From: Cinnamomum chago
Taxonomy: Eukaryota; Streptophyta; Magnoliopsida; Laurales; Lauraceae
Length of the DNA: 64,000 nt
Reading direction: 5' to 3'
NCBI GenBank assembly: GCA_038049695.1
Contig: CP142452.1
Coordinates: 48,256,501-48,320,500 of the forward strand
The notes beneath the pieces were generated by a model that saw only the letters and a program-made list of their open reading frames with translations, was not told the origin of the DNA and did not search any database. Below are positions 1 through 11,349 of the stretch, piece by piece. The position numbers and the translations under genes were made by a program. The stretch's first letter is position 1. The number at the start of each line of letters is the position of its first letter.

Positions 1-1587
1 AATACTACAATGACTGAGATACATTTACAAAAATATTTCATTGAGCTGAGATGCTAAAACAAACTAGCATGAGTACATAATATATAATGAATAGTCATCA
101 TCCACAAAGAGCCTATCCTTTTTCTATCATTTATATAATGAAAAGAGCAAGCACGCACGACAAGCACGATATACATAATATAATCACGACACGATTTCCC
201 ACAAAGACGGGAATTCCGGCCGCGGAACCGGACACGCACGATGTGTAATAAATACACGACCAGTCTGCAGACAGTCCACATGTTTAAAGACCCCCAGACA
301 GTGGATCAAACCGAAAGGACAGTCCAAGCTCAGTGGTGTTTACTTAATCCATGAATGCACAAAACACGCGAAACACTATCAAAACTTGTCAAGATAAAAA
401 GGGGGAAGTCACTTATCAAAACACGACGAACACGACTAGCAAAACACGCTTAGGAAGTGATCCCTGTTTTCTTGAAACAATTCTTCAAAACAAGCTTATA
501 TTTGAAATCCAAAACTAGTACACGATGGCACTTATCGTACCAAAACGGAATTCAAACACGAAATCTGACAAGCATGTGTTAAGGCTGCTAATTGACCTTT
601 GTGTAATTGAGACTCCAATGTCGAAATATATAAGAGTTCGTGTCCCCGAAGTTGGGTTGCATTTCGAAGTTCCATTTACACAATGTCAAGTCAAAACCCT
701 TAAGATAGTCTAGTTTTTCAACCTTCACGAAAATACACATGAAAATAATTCTTCTTCCTGAATCTGGCAGGTTCGCTCGAGCGAACTTTATAAGGCGATG
801 ACACTTCGCTCGAGCGAGACAGTTCGTTCGAGCGGATAATAAGTGCGCTCGAACGGACAGCTCTCTGTCTTGCTCCAGATTATAAAGAGGGCAGTTCGCT
901 CGAGCGGACAACTCTCTGTCTGCGCTCGGACCAAACAGAGGCTTGGTCGCTCGAGCGGACCAGCTTCTGCCTGAGCTCGCAGAGTGCAGAAACTACCTTT
1001 CTCTTGTACAACCTCCACTACATTTTTCTCCTTCTTCTCATCCATCAATCACATACAATCCCTTGAGCCTTCATGCTCACCAAGGGTTCATTTATCACCA
1101 TTTTACACATCCAAATCCAATAAAACATAACCATGAAGCTTGTAAACAAATTTAATGCACAATTTCTAAAATACAATGAAATCAAAATACACATGCATCA
1201 TTTCCTAGAGAGATTACTTGCCTTGCCCAATGCTAACAATCCTTCTCAAGCACTTCACTCAAGCTATTCCAATGCTACAAGGAAACCCAAGAAAACCACA
1301 CTAACTCACTCAAAATGGAAACAAAGAACCCATTTTAACAAAAGGGTTTGAACACATGAAAAACATGATCTTTAAGAACTAAAAAGACCTCATGAATAAC
1401 ATGGATCGAAACTCTTACCTAGAAATAGTCAAACAAGAGGGAGGAAGGAAATGAAGAGCTTTCCCAACTTTAGCTTTCAAGAAGAAGATATCAATAGGAA
1501 GCTTGAGATGAGAGGAAGAAGGTGATGGTCTTGGAATCTCCTTTGGAGTCTTCTAGCTAGCTCATGCAAGAGGAATGAAGTGGAAGG
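1..1587 (-). repeat. gypsy1 3' LTR, outer piece (family A)
   Basis: This piece matches 16710-18337, the corresponding part of the gypsy1 5' LTR, in the same orientation, so it is the 3' LTR of that element running off the left edge of the window. About 600 bases of the LTR end are missing. Over the first 780 aligned positions I counted about 11 substitutions plus an indel of about 20 bases, roughly 1.4%. The piece stops where a plus-strand LTR begins, and the same LTR text resumes at 8650 after the duplicated GAAGG. It holds the CGCTCGAGCG cluster at 774-957. Short open frames here are not genes. Confidence 0.93.
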
Positions 1588-1987
1588 TGTTAGACCCCGA
1601 CCCAGACCAAGTCGATTAGTGTGCGATTAGTATGTGTTTAGTCCTAAGTGAGTTTAGTTGTTGTTGGGTTAGAAGTAATTAGTTTAGTCTTGGACATAGC
1701 TTTGGGAATTTTGAGAACGTTCAGTATTAATTAGACACACTCAAGAAGGCCTGAGTGCACGTGTAAGCTTGGGAAGATCGTATCGATTTCCGTGTAATTG
1801 TGATTTTGATTTCATTTGAATGATGTTCCGACGTGTTGCAACTTTCGTTTTAAGCCCATTCATGTTTGAAGCCCAAAAACCCATGTTTTGGCCCAAGAGG
1901 GTAAAATTGTCTTTTAGGCACAAATCTGGACACAATTTTCGAGATCTCAAAACCATGTCAAAAATATACTTTTTGGAAACTAGATTT

Positions 1988-2018
1988 TTCAACGATCGTT
2001 TTATCCTTCTTCGTCGAA
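1988..2018 (+). promoter_or_regulatory. conserved LTR inverted repeat, family A copy
   Basis: Arms TTCAACGA (1988-1995) and TCGTCGAA (2011-2018) flank a pyrimidine-rich 15-base loop. It lies 400 bases from the LTR start, just after the conserved block GGAAACTAGA. One pair is mismatched. The same structure recurs in all three gypsy LTR families of the window; its function is unknown. Confidence 0.6.
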
Positions 2019-2789
2019 GTCATCCGAGGCTCCCAAGATCGTGTTTTGATCACTTCAAGTTCAGCTAGTTAGGGCCCATTTTCCTCACTTAAGCCCCATC
2101 TCCCCCTCTTTTCATTCACTTTACCAAATCTCTGCAAGTTCTTGACCTAGGGCTGAAATCCCTCTTGTTTCTTCCATCTTCCTCACCTTGCATGACATAG
2201 CTAGAGATCACCAAAGGAATTCTGAGAATACCATCTTCTTCATCTCTTTGCAAGCTTTCCATTGGTACAAGTTTATTGGAGTTTCTTGTGGGACAAGCTC
2301 TACATTTTCTTCCTCCTCTCTTGTTTGACCTTCTCTAGGTAAGAGGTTCCACTCATGTCTTTCATGGAGTTATTTTGGTTCCTCAAGATCATGTTTTTCA
2401 TGTTTGCAAACCCTTTTGTTAAAATGGGTTCCTTGGTTCCATTTTTGAGTAAGTTGTGTGGCTTTCTCTTGGGTTTTCTTGTAGTGTTGGATTAGCTTGA
2501 GAGAAGTGCTTGGAGAGGATTATTAGCATTTGGGCAAGGCAAGTAATCCCTATAGGATCTTTGTGCATGTGTATTTTAAGCTACATTGTTGTTTTGGAAA
2601 TTTTGCATACAAATATGTTTACAAGCTTCATGATTATGTTTTCTTCGAATTGAATGTTTAAGATTGGAAAAAATATGTGTGTTTTACCCTTGGAGAGCAT
2701 GTAGGCTCAAGGGAATGCAGGTGGAATGAGAATAAGAAGAAGGGTAGAAGAAAGATGTGAAAAACCTGCACTAAACCGCGCGTCCCGTG

Positions 2790-3095
2790 CATTGGCGGTC
2801 AGCTTGCGGCTAGCCGCCAGTCTCGACTTCGGCTAACCGCAGGCTAACCAAACTCGGCGGTTACTTTTCCAGTAGCTGGCTTTTGCATCTGGGTTCGGCG
2901 GTCAGCCCTGCGGTCAGCTCGCAGTTAACCGCCAGCTTCCCTTGCGGCTAACCGTAAGACAACCGCGAGCATTTCGGTTCCTTTTCCAGAGAGCTGTTTC
3001 AGACCTGGGTTTCCAGCGGTCACCCTGTCAGTCAGCTTGCGGCTAGCCGCCAGTTCCCATTTCGGCTAGCCGACAGCTGACCGCGAGTTGACCGA
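2790..3095 (+). repeat. CGGCTAGCCG palindrome cluster
   Basis: Perfect self-complementary CGGCTAGCCG occurs at 2807-2816, 3040-3049 and 3063-3072, with several near copies (GGCTAACCG, CAGTTAACCG) between them. The cluster starts about 820 bases downstream of the conserved inverted repeat, where the other gypsy LTRs carry different palindromes. Confidence 0.75.
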
Positions 3096-4375
3096 AATTG
3101 ACACATTTGCTTGTTTTGAAGAGTTTTTGTAAGAATGAAAACTAGAACATGTTAAGTGGCCTTTAGCCTGATATTATGCACTCGAAACCCGAGATGTCCT
3201 TGAACTTCTGGGGCACCAATTCTGTTTTAATTCCAACATCTAGGCTTCGGCTGCACAACGATCAACCAAAGGTCCTTGCATGAACTTGATAGGCTTTGTA
3301 TTCATACTTTAGTTTTTGACATGATGAATATCATCGTGTACTCATTTTGAAGTCAAGAAACGCTAGTTTTGAAGATGTGTTTCAAGAAAAAGGGGATCAC
3401 TTCCTAAGCGTGTTATGCATATCAATTATGCCCTTGCTAGTCGTGTTCATCGTGTTTTGATAAGTGATTTCCCCCTTTTTATCTCGACAAGTTTTGCTAA
3501 TATCTCGCGTGTTTTGTGCATTCATGAATTAAGTAAACACCACTGAGCTTAGACTGCCCTTTCAGTCTGATCCACTGTCTGGGGGTCTTTAAACATGTGG
3601 ACTGTCTGCAGACTGGTCGTGTATTTATTACACATCGTGCGTGTGTCACGCCCCCGAACCGAAACCTCGGGGGCGGGAAATGGGATTAAGCATAAATATA
3701 TTTTACTTCTCTCAGGATCCGCGTGTGTGAAGACAACACATTCTGAATATTTTGCGGAAGCACTTGTGGCGTTGCGACCCGAAGTCCGTGGCCATCGGAT
3801 TCTGCGTCGCACTCAACCTTTAGCACATAGCTATTATATCAAGAATCATATCAGACTGGAGTAACCATCACAATAAATTACAGAGCTGACGGTAACAGGA
3901 TATTACATTCCCAAATATGTTCAAGTTATAATTATCAATGTACATTAATTAAGAATCCCAAGAAAAAGGATAATAAAAGCCATACAACAATAAGCTATAA
4001 ACTACTACCCAAGTGTGACGTAGCTCCGATGTCAAGCTCAATGCTACATGACATAGCCGACAAAACAACCTGCAAAACATGGCTCCACAGCCAACTCAAG
4101 CACTCAACTCGGGACGAAGAAATCTGAACCTGAGTACCAAAAGTAGTGGGTCAGACACGACGGTCTGGCAGGTGGATGAAAAGAACACAATATAGCGAAT
4201 AATAATACAAATGATAAATCATGCTATTTGCTCAAAATGCTGCATATAATTAAACGGGTGAAAACTCAGGAATCTCGAACAAAACATATATTCTTTTCAA
4301 ACATGGTTAAAACAGGAAGATCTAATAATGCATATGTTCATTTACATCATCTATAAAAGCATAGATATTTGACAA

Positions 4376-4915
4376 TCGGGTGTTCGTGGAAAACATGTAT
4401 GAATATGGAAGTTTGGCAAAACCACGTTCATTTAAACATATTTCAAAGCATGGATCTTCAACAGATCGGGCATTCCTTTAAAACAGGTATAACATAGGGA
4501 TCTGGCAAAACGCGTGTCATTTAAAACATATTCTTAAGCATGGATGTTAAATAGCTCGAGTAATCATTTGAAACAGGTATAAACATAGAAACCTGACAAA
4601 ACACGTGTCATTTAAAACATATTTCAAAACAGGGATATTTAACAAATCGGGTATTCATTTGAAACCGGTATAAACATAGTGATCTGGCAGAACAAGTGTC
4701 ATTTAAAACAAAGCACGGATGTTTAGCAATTCGGGTATTCACTTAAAACATGTATAAACATCGGGATCTAACAAAACGAGTGTCATTTAAAACGCATTCC
4801 AAAGCATGGACATTTAATAACTCGGGTATTCATTTTAAAACATGTGTAATCATATAACTCTAGCAAAACCATCGATCGTTAGAACCATATGTAAAAGCAC
4901 GGGTATTCACCCAAC
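4376..4915 (-). repeat. about 90-bp tandem repeats in LTR C
   Basis: A unit containing TCGGGTATTCATTTAAAAC recurs with starts at 4376, 4466, 4556, 4647, 4731 and 4822, spacings of 84-91 bp. Copies are diverged. The same block appears in the other family C LTR at about 31990-32560 in reverse. Confidence 0.75.
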
Positions 4916-5424
4916 CGGCATTCATGTAAAACATGTACGTGTGCAAAGGACATAAAACGATATAATAGTGACTGAATTTACAATAGAGAGCATTAACACT
5001 TATCTAAATAACAACTTCCATAAAAGCAATGAATCATTTATCTGAAAACAAGTAAGCAATATAAACCATGTCGGGTGTCCAAGGAATCGGGAACTGGCAA
5101 GATGGCAATCACAAGAAGCTAAGTCCTCTATCACCGAAGTGACAAGAACGGGACGTTGGTATCAGTCACACAAGGTGAGGAGACTCAACGTAAATCATAT
5201 ATACAATAATAAATATACGGGAACGGGACCACGGTGGCGAACCGGGTATCGGGACGGGACCACGACAATAACCGGGTATTGGGATCCAAACTGCAGCTGG
5301 CGGGACGGGAGAGGGATTTCCAAGTCGGTGGATCAAACCGACAAGGTATCCAAGCTTAGTGATGCCGACTCATAGGTCAAAACCAATCGAGACATATGCA
5401 AGTAAATCAAGTACAATAAATAAA

Positions 5425-5690
5425 CGGGTAAACCGGGGGTGCTCAAGGGCACACTGTCACTTCATATCGGGAATACATCTCGGGACAAATAACTGTTACT
5501 AAAGTAACTTCAATGATTTCGGGAAACAAGTCAATCAAGTACAATAAATAAACGGGTAAAACGGGGTGCTCAAGGGCACACTGTCATATCATGTGATGCA
5601 ATGCACTTCGGGACAAATGACTGTTACTAGAGTAACTCCAATGCTTTCGGGAAAACAAGTCATGTAATGCAAATCTCGAGAAAAGAGGTG
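5425..5690 (-). repeat. about 135-bp tandem duplication in LTR C
   Basis: The text GGTGCTCAAGGGCACACTGTC occurs in two neighbouring copies about 135 bp apart, each followed by related sequence with CGGGACAAAT and CTGTTACTA. The second family C copy has the same duplication near 31200-31440. Confidence 0.65.
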
Positions 5691-6343
5691 AAACAATGAA
5701 CTATAACAATTTCGGGTAAAAATATCGGTTTCAAGATCTATTTAAGTGAATAGGGGTCCCGTATGTCGATTATAACAATTACTTGGTACTCCTTGAGTTT
5801 AAAGACATTCCGGGCTCCTTATGCACTTTTACTATTTTAAAATCTTAACTTGAGCTTATGGGTAGTTCTAGATGTTACAATAGCAAGAATCAAGATTATC
5901 AACGGTCCATCCTAGGCATGACATTAATCCGGAAACATCGAGCAACCGATTCAGTCATCGAAAGGAATAGGATTAGCGATAACCAAGGAAATAGACTTGT
6001 GTTTAGATATAAAGAAGATATCGCGTCGTTCCATCCCGTTCAAGATTGAAATGGATTGAACTTCGATGCCACCGAACCAACCGTGAGGCGTGTCGGCTCA
6101 AGACATTCTCACACATGGTCCAAACAGTCCAAGAAGGGTAGCCAAGGAACCACCTAAAACCAAGAATTAGTGTCTAGATCAACACCATTCTTTCCTTTTA
6201 GTTCCCTAGTCTTAGAGACCTTAGATTAGGGTACAATTGGTCTTAACACTAAGGTATACACCCCTAGGACTCATAGAAGGCCCAAAGGTTTCCAAAAAAA
6301 GCAAATATCAAATTTCACCGGACTCAAACTGAATGCACAGGGT

Positions 6344-6445
6344 CCGATCGATCGGCCAGAATGCACAGGGTCCGATCGATCGGCCCAAAAAGCCTTACTG
6401 TTAAAAGACAGACCGATCGATCGGCCTGTAGGTCCGATCGATCGG
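6344..6445 (-). repeat. CCGATCGATCGG palindrome cluster, LTR C copy 1
   Basis: Four perfect 12-bp palindromes lie at 6344-6355, 6372-6383, 6413-6424 and 6434-6445. Flanking bases often extend each to a 14-16 bp self-complementary sequence. The other family C copy has five, so the number varies. Confidence 0.85.
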
Positions 6446-7394
6446 ACCTGGGCGTGCAGCAGGTCCGGGACACTGATTTTTCTCCTTTTTGTTTCCTTTC
6501 CTTCCAACATATAATCAATCACATAGAATTGTACATAAGGAGACTTAAACACATGTTTCCAAGACATTAAAATGAGCTAAAGAGCTCCTCATTTCAAGTT
6601 CCTCCATTTCCATCCTTTCCATTCACAATAAATCTCAAAAGTGGAGAAAACTCATTCATGTGAAACCATTTGAAATCTTGACACTATGATACATACATTT
6701 CCAAGAGATTAACAAGGGAGAAATAACTCATCGATAAGCACATCTTGAAATCAATATTAATCATATTAAAGACAACTATTAAAATCACCAAAACCATTAT
6801 TGAATTAAGATTTTTTTTTCACAAAACATGTTAATAATCAAAACGATCCAATCAACCACTTGCCTTGGGTTCCAATCTCACAAACCAAGCTCCTAATCCC
6901 TTCTTAAGCTCACTTCCAAGCTACAATCAAAAACCCCCAAAAACAACCCTCAAATGGGTTACACAAAGAATGAAAATGAAAGGGCTTTCAATAATACAAA
7001 TGGAGCTTCTCAAGAGCTAGAGGAACACTAATGTAGGAGATGGGAAGAATCACTTACTTGGAAGGTCCTCTAATGGCAAGAGTAAGCTCAATGGAAGCCT
7101 TGTGATGGAGGGTTCTCTTCACAAATGATACCAATGGAAAGCTTGCAAGATGAGGAATAAGAAGGTGGTCTCCATTTCTTGATTGATGAACTATTGGTAT
7201 GGCTTGGAGATGAAGAAGCAAGAAGAAGAAGAAGAAGTTGCAAGAAAAGCCCAAGGCTCAGCTGGAACAATGGAGAATGGAGAGGAAATGAGCAATGAAG
7301 GGGATGGGTTCCTCTTATAAACAAGTGAGGTTTGGGTCCCACAACTTAAAGAACTTGGGTGGCTGAAATCATCTAATTCGGGACCTCGGATGGA

Positions 7395-7425
7395 TTCGAC
7401 GAAGAAGGAAGAAATGATCGTCGAA
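7395..7425 (-). promoter_or_regulatory. conserved LTR inverted repeat, family C copy 1
   Basis: TTCGACGA (7395-7402) and TCGTCGAA (7418-7425) are perfectly complementary arms with a 15-base loop. They lie about 75-105 bases upstream, in LTR sense, of a TATA-like TTTATAAGAGG near 7313-7323. Confidence 0.65.
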
Positions 7426-8649
7426 ATATCTAGTTCCCAAAAAGTATATGTTTCACGGATTTCGAGAATATCAAGTTTTGGGTACAGATTTGGTGTGCAA
7501 TGACTGTTTTGCCCTCAAGGCCAAGAAATCGGTTTTTGGGTTCTCAAATGGATACGAGATCAACATGAAAGTTGTAGGATTCCTCAAGATGAATGCAACG
7601 GGCCAAAAACACGATACGAAACAAATCGGGAAAATCTCACAAGAAAATGCAAAGCCGAAAAGGGAACCCCCAAAGGGCCCCACAAGCTACCAAAGCACTC
7701 AAAAGCCCAAAACTAGAAGAAAAACCATTCTAGCTCACAAACTCAACCCAACAACTACTAATCCCACTAAAAGAACTAATCCACAAATAAAACAACACTA
7801 ATCCAAGAGATTAGGGGTCGGGTTCTCACAGCGTGTCCGGTTCCGCGGCCGAAATTCCCGTCCTTGTGGGAAATCGTGTCGTGCTTATATTATGTATATC
7901 GTGCTTGTCGTGCGTGCTTGCTCTTTTCATTATATAAATGATAGAGAAAGGATGGGCTCTTTGTGGATTGTAACTGTTCATGATATATTTTGTATTCATC
8001 CTAGTTTGTTTCGGTATCTCAGCTTGGTTCGCATTCTTGAAAATGTACCTCAGTTTTGATAGTATTTCATATCAAAGATTTGCTTACATGTTTTCTCTAA
8101 ATGTTAATGTTCATGTTCATGCCTAAATTGATTACCTGCCAAACCGTTGTGTTTGACCCTTGTTTGTTGGTGCCCAGGTGCGGGAGACGTTACCCTTGAG
8201 GAGGAGCGTCAGGAGGAGGCTTGTGAGCCAACCCCTTTGAGAGAGTGGCAGCCCGACGTTGTCATCTAGAGGTCGGGCGGGTTATTGAGTCTCGTCACCT
8301 TTTTGTCATGGGGTCTTCTTTGGGTTATATTTTGAGAAGTGTATAGGCCTCTGTTGGCCTCTCTTGGAATTGTAACAAAACTTAACTTGTTTTAGTGTTA
8401 GTCCTAAAACTTGAATATTAATGGGAATGCCTTGTTAGCTTCTTCTTTGATACTATGTCGTGTTATTATATGTCATGGCACTAAAATATTTTATTGGGGC
8501 TCATCTTGATGTGTTTTGCTACACGCTTCCGCAAAGCTTGTACGTGTGAGTCAGATTCCACGTGTCTTTGGGAATCCTCACCGCGGGAACCTGTGGGAAA
8601 GTATCATCTACTGCGTCGCGGGCCCGGGATCCGTTCCGGGGTCGCGACA

Positions 8650-8963
8650 GAAGGGAAAAAGGGTTTTCCAGCCCTAGGTCAAGGAAATTGCAGAGATTGG
8701 GGAAATGAATGAAGAAGATGAGAATTGGGGTTTTCAGTGATGATAATGGGTCCCAAATGACTTAACCTTGAGATGACTAAAACATGGTCTTGTGGGCCTC
8801 GGATGACTTCGACGAAGAAGGATAAAACGATCTTCGAAATATCTAGTTTCCAAAAAGTATATTTTTGCCATGGTTTTGAGATCTCAAAAATTGTGTCCAG
8901 ATTTGTGCAAGAGAGACAATTTTACCCTCTTTGGGCCAAAACATGGGTTTTTGGGCTTCAAAC
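8650..8963 (-). repeat. gypsy1 3' LTR, middle piece
   Basis: It continues the LTR text interrupted at 1587 and matches about 18333-18648 in the 5' LTR. It ends at the CAAAC duplication where a copia solo LTR is inserted. The family inverted repeat is at 8808-8838 with one mismatch. Confidence 0.92.
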
Positions 8964-10970
8964 TGAAAGTTAGTGTGAATCAGATCTGAACTCCTTTTAA
9001 GAAGAGAGTTCTATAGCTGGTATTTTTAAAACTTTTAACTAGGATCAGAATTAGAAAGCAAACCAGCCATGTAAATCACACAATAACACCATGCAATCAT
9101 GATCAACTTGTGTGTAAACAAATAAGATACAAAGGAGAACATATACCTGATGTTCTTGGGTTGAAAAACTTCTGAAATCTGAACTTTAAGATCAGATTCT
9201 TTAGACTGCAACTTTCAGCAACCTTGCCGGAATTCTAGTCTTCTCCTCTATTCCTCTTTCTCCAATCTGATTGGCTAGTGTTGGTGGGAACAAACTAAAC
9301 TTCCCTGTAATTGTCTTTGCTTGATCTGAAGTGAAGAACTCAGATCTGATGTGGGTTTTCTGCAGGAAGAAAACAAGGACCAGCAAGAGGAAATCTGATG
9401 TGCAATGGACGTCCAAGGGTGTGAGTGCTGCCCCTCTTTCTTGTTTCCAATCTCTTGCACAACCAAGAGAGATTCTCTCTCCTTCTTCCCTCAATAATAA
9501 TCCACCCCCAAAGGGGGAACCACCAGCAATATATAATGCTGATATCTTGGAGAGAAAGTATCTTGAAAGAACTAGGAAACCAAGGAGAAAAATTAGGAAC
9601 TTTCCAAAAAGGAAAACACACTCCATCATGGACGTCCAGCCCTCTTTCCTTTTCTATTTAGTTTCTAAATTGAATTAGAAAGCTACTAAACTTTTGGAAA
9701 ACTTGCACAAAAAAGAACTCCTTCCAAGTAATGGGACCTGCACAAACTTGGGACCCACAAACTAGGGACCACATTGGCTAGCCCACACTTACTATGGCCC
9801 ATGTACCAAAATAATTTATCTAGAGTTGTAATTCATGTATACCATCATGGGCCTATTTGAATTTACACTCAAAATTATTTCTCCACACATTTAAGCAATT
9901 TAGGAAACCTTGCCAATCTAGGAAAGTGGCTAGAGAAGGGACCAAAAGACATATTTTCCATTGGCTTCCAAAATGACCAAAATGTCCATGCTAACCCCAT
10001 AGCAACACTAGGATCATTTTAACCTTAACTCATTCCACTAGAGAGTTATGGTTGCACTCCAAGGACAAATATTAAATTGTAAATAAAGCTCATCATAAAT
10101 AGACGATTGTCTTTGACCTACCAAGTACAATGACCATAATGCCCCTCTACGTAACATCCATAATCAAGTAGGTTAACCGATGTACTATCCACCTTCTTGA
10201 TTACATCTCAACCTTAGAACTTCATACCCTTGACTTAATCATAATCCGGATATCATTCTCTTGATCCAGGGAGCGACCCACAAGTTCAATATCCATATGG
10301 AACATCCATATACTAAGATCTTAGATTCTGATGATTAATCGGATAATTCTAAGGGGACGATCATTCCATCACATGATGGCATAGATTCCATATTGCATTT
10401 GCATGTCCCAACTAATCAAGCCCGAGCACCCAAAACACAGAGCTGTTGACCCATGAACAGGATCTCACCCATAGTGAATTAAAGCACAAGAACTTGACTT
10501 CGTCAGTTCATCCACAAATGCTCAAGATTAAGAGCACTGGTCACTCAGTAGCAAGAGGTGATTTGATCTCTCTCTGTGATAGTACTATATTAGAGATCAC
10601 ACCTACAAGTGGTCCTGTTCAATGCATGACACATGCACTAATGAGATAAATCCGGAAAAGCCTCCCGTGACTTAGGTAAGTCACCCTGAATACAGGAGAG
10701 TATCTCATTATAACTTATACCAAGATGAAGTGCCCAACTCCATCTCTCAGTTATGAACAAGTTTATTGTTTCAAGTGTCCATGACTCAGACCTTACTGTG
10801 TGTAGCCACTACACACCTAAGTCATTACTAGAAAACAATGGGCCTTACACAACCATACATATACACAAGTATTAAGAGAAAGATGTCATTCCATTAAATA
10901 ACCAATAAATATCCAGTTACAGAGATGTGAGTGCAGTCAGTGGGCTTTAGGGCATACACCAATCCCAACA
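8964..10970 (-). repeat. solo LTR of the copia1/copia2 family
   Basis: It starts TGAAAGTTAGTG and ends ACACCAATCCCAACA, the same ends as the copia1 and copia2 LTRs, and is 2007 bp like them (2000-2009). It is flanked by CAAAC at 8959-8963 and 10971-10975. Beyond the ends it is a diverged relative: the right 1.1 kb aligns closely with the copia LTRs, the left part less so. No internal region accompanies it. An open frame of about 140 codons at 9201-9629 lies inside and has no recognisable domain. Confidence 0.93.
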
Positions 10971-11252
10971 CAAACATGAATGGGCTTAAAACGAAAGTTG
11001 TAACACATAGAAAAATCATCCAAATGAAATCAAAACCACCATCACACGGAAACCGATACGACCTGCCCAAGCTTATACGGGCACTCATGCCTTCCTGAGT
11101 GTGTCTGACTAATACTAAACGTTCTCAAAATTCTCAAAGCTATGTCCAAGACTAAAACTAATTACTTCTAACCCAACGATAACTAAACCCACTTAGAACT
11201 AAACACATACTAATCGCAAACTAATCGAGTTGGTCTGGGTCGGGGTCTAACA
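10971..11252 (-). repeat. gypsy1 3' LTR, inner piece with LTR start
   Basis: Read on the minus strand it begins TGTTAGACCCCGACCC, directly after the polypurine tract, and continues into the middle piece across the copia solo LTR. It matches 18643-18924, the start of the 5' LTR. Confidence 0.94.
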
Positions 11253-11265
11253 TCCTCCACCCCTT
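11253..11265 (-). other. gypsy1 polypurine tract
   Basis: The minus-strand sequence AAGGGGTGGAGGA directly precedes the 3' LTR. This is the expected plus-strand primer site for reverse transcription. The same tract precedes the gypsy3 3' LTR at 61280-61292. Confidence 0.9.
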
Positions 11266-11349
11266 AGGATATTTGGTCCACCAAATAAATCAAACAATTA
11301 CCTCTGGTAAAAGCTGTGGATACTTCCTTTACACTTGCTCTCTCAATTC

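Larger units (their letters stand above)
3644..7830 (-). repeat. solo LTR, gypsy family C, copy 1
   Basis: On the plus strand it starts TGTCACGCCCCCGAACC and ends GGTCGGGTTCTCACA. It is flanked by GCGTG on both sides (3639-3643 and 7831-7835), and removing it restores a continuous family A LTR. Its minus-strand reading starts TGTGAGAACCCGACCCC and ends GGGGGCGTGACA, like the family A and B LTRs, and shares their inverted repeat, so I read it as a solo LTR of 4187 bp. No gag, pol, primer site or second LTR is present. A non-autonomous element without coding sequence is the alternative. Confidence 0.85.
1588..8649 (+). repeat. solo LTR, gypsy family A, interrupted
   Basis: It starts TGTTAGACCCCGACCC and ends GGGGTCGCGACA, the termini of the gypsy1 LTR but in the opposite orientation. 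It is flanked by the perfect 5-bp duplication GAAGG (1583-1587 and 8650-8654). Without the nested 4.2-kb insertion it is about 2.87 kb, matching the 2.82-kb gypsy1 LTR. No internal retrotransposon sequence or second LTR is attached, so it is a solo LTR left by LTR-LTR recombination. It has three perfect CGGCTAGCCG sites where gypsy1 has CGCTCGAGCG. Confidence 0.93.

Noticed and set aside
6344..6445. CRISPR-like array (short repeats with spacers)
   Set aside because: The repeats are 12-bp palindromes with spacers of unequal length (9-29 bases) inside a plant retrotransposon LTR, and there are no cas genes.
9201..9629. Open frames of about 80-140 codons in the copia solo LTR
   Set aside because: Overlapping frames on both strands with no domain; the related copia LTRs do not keep them.
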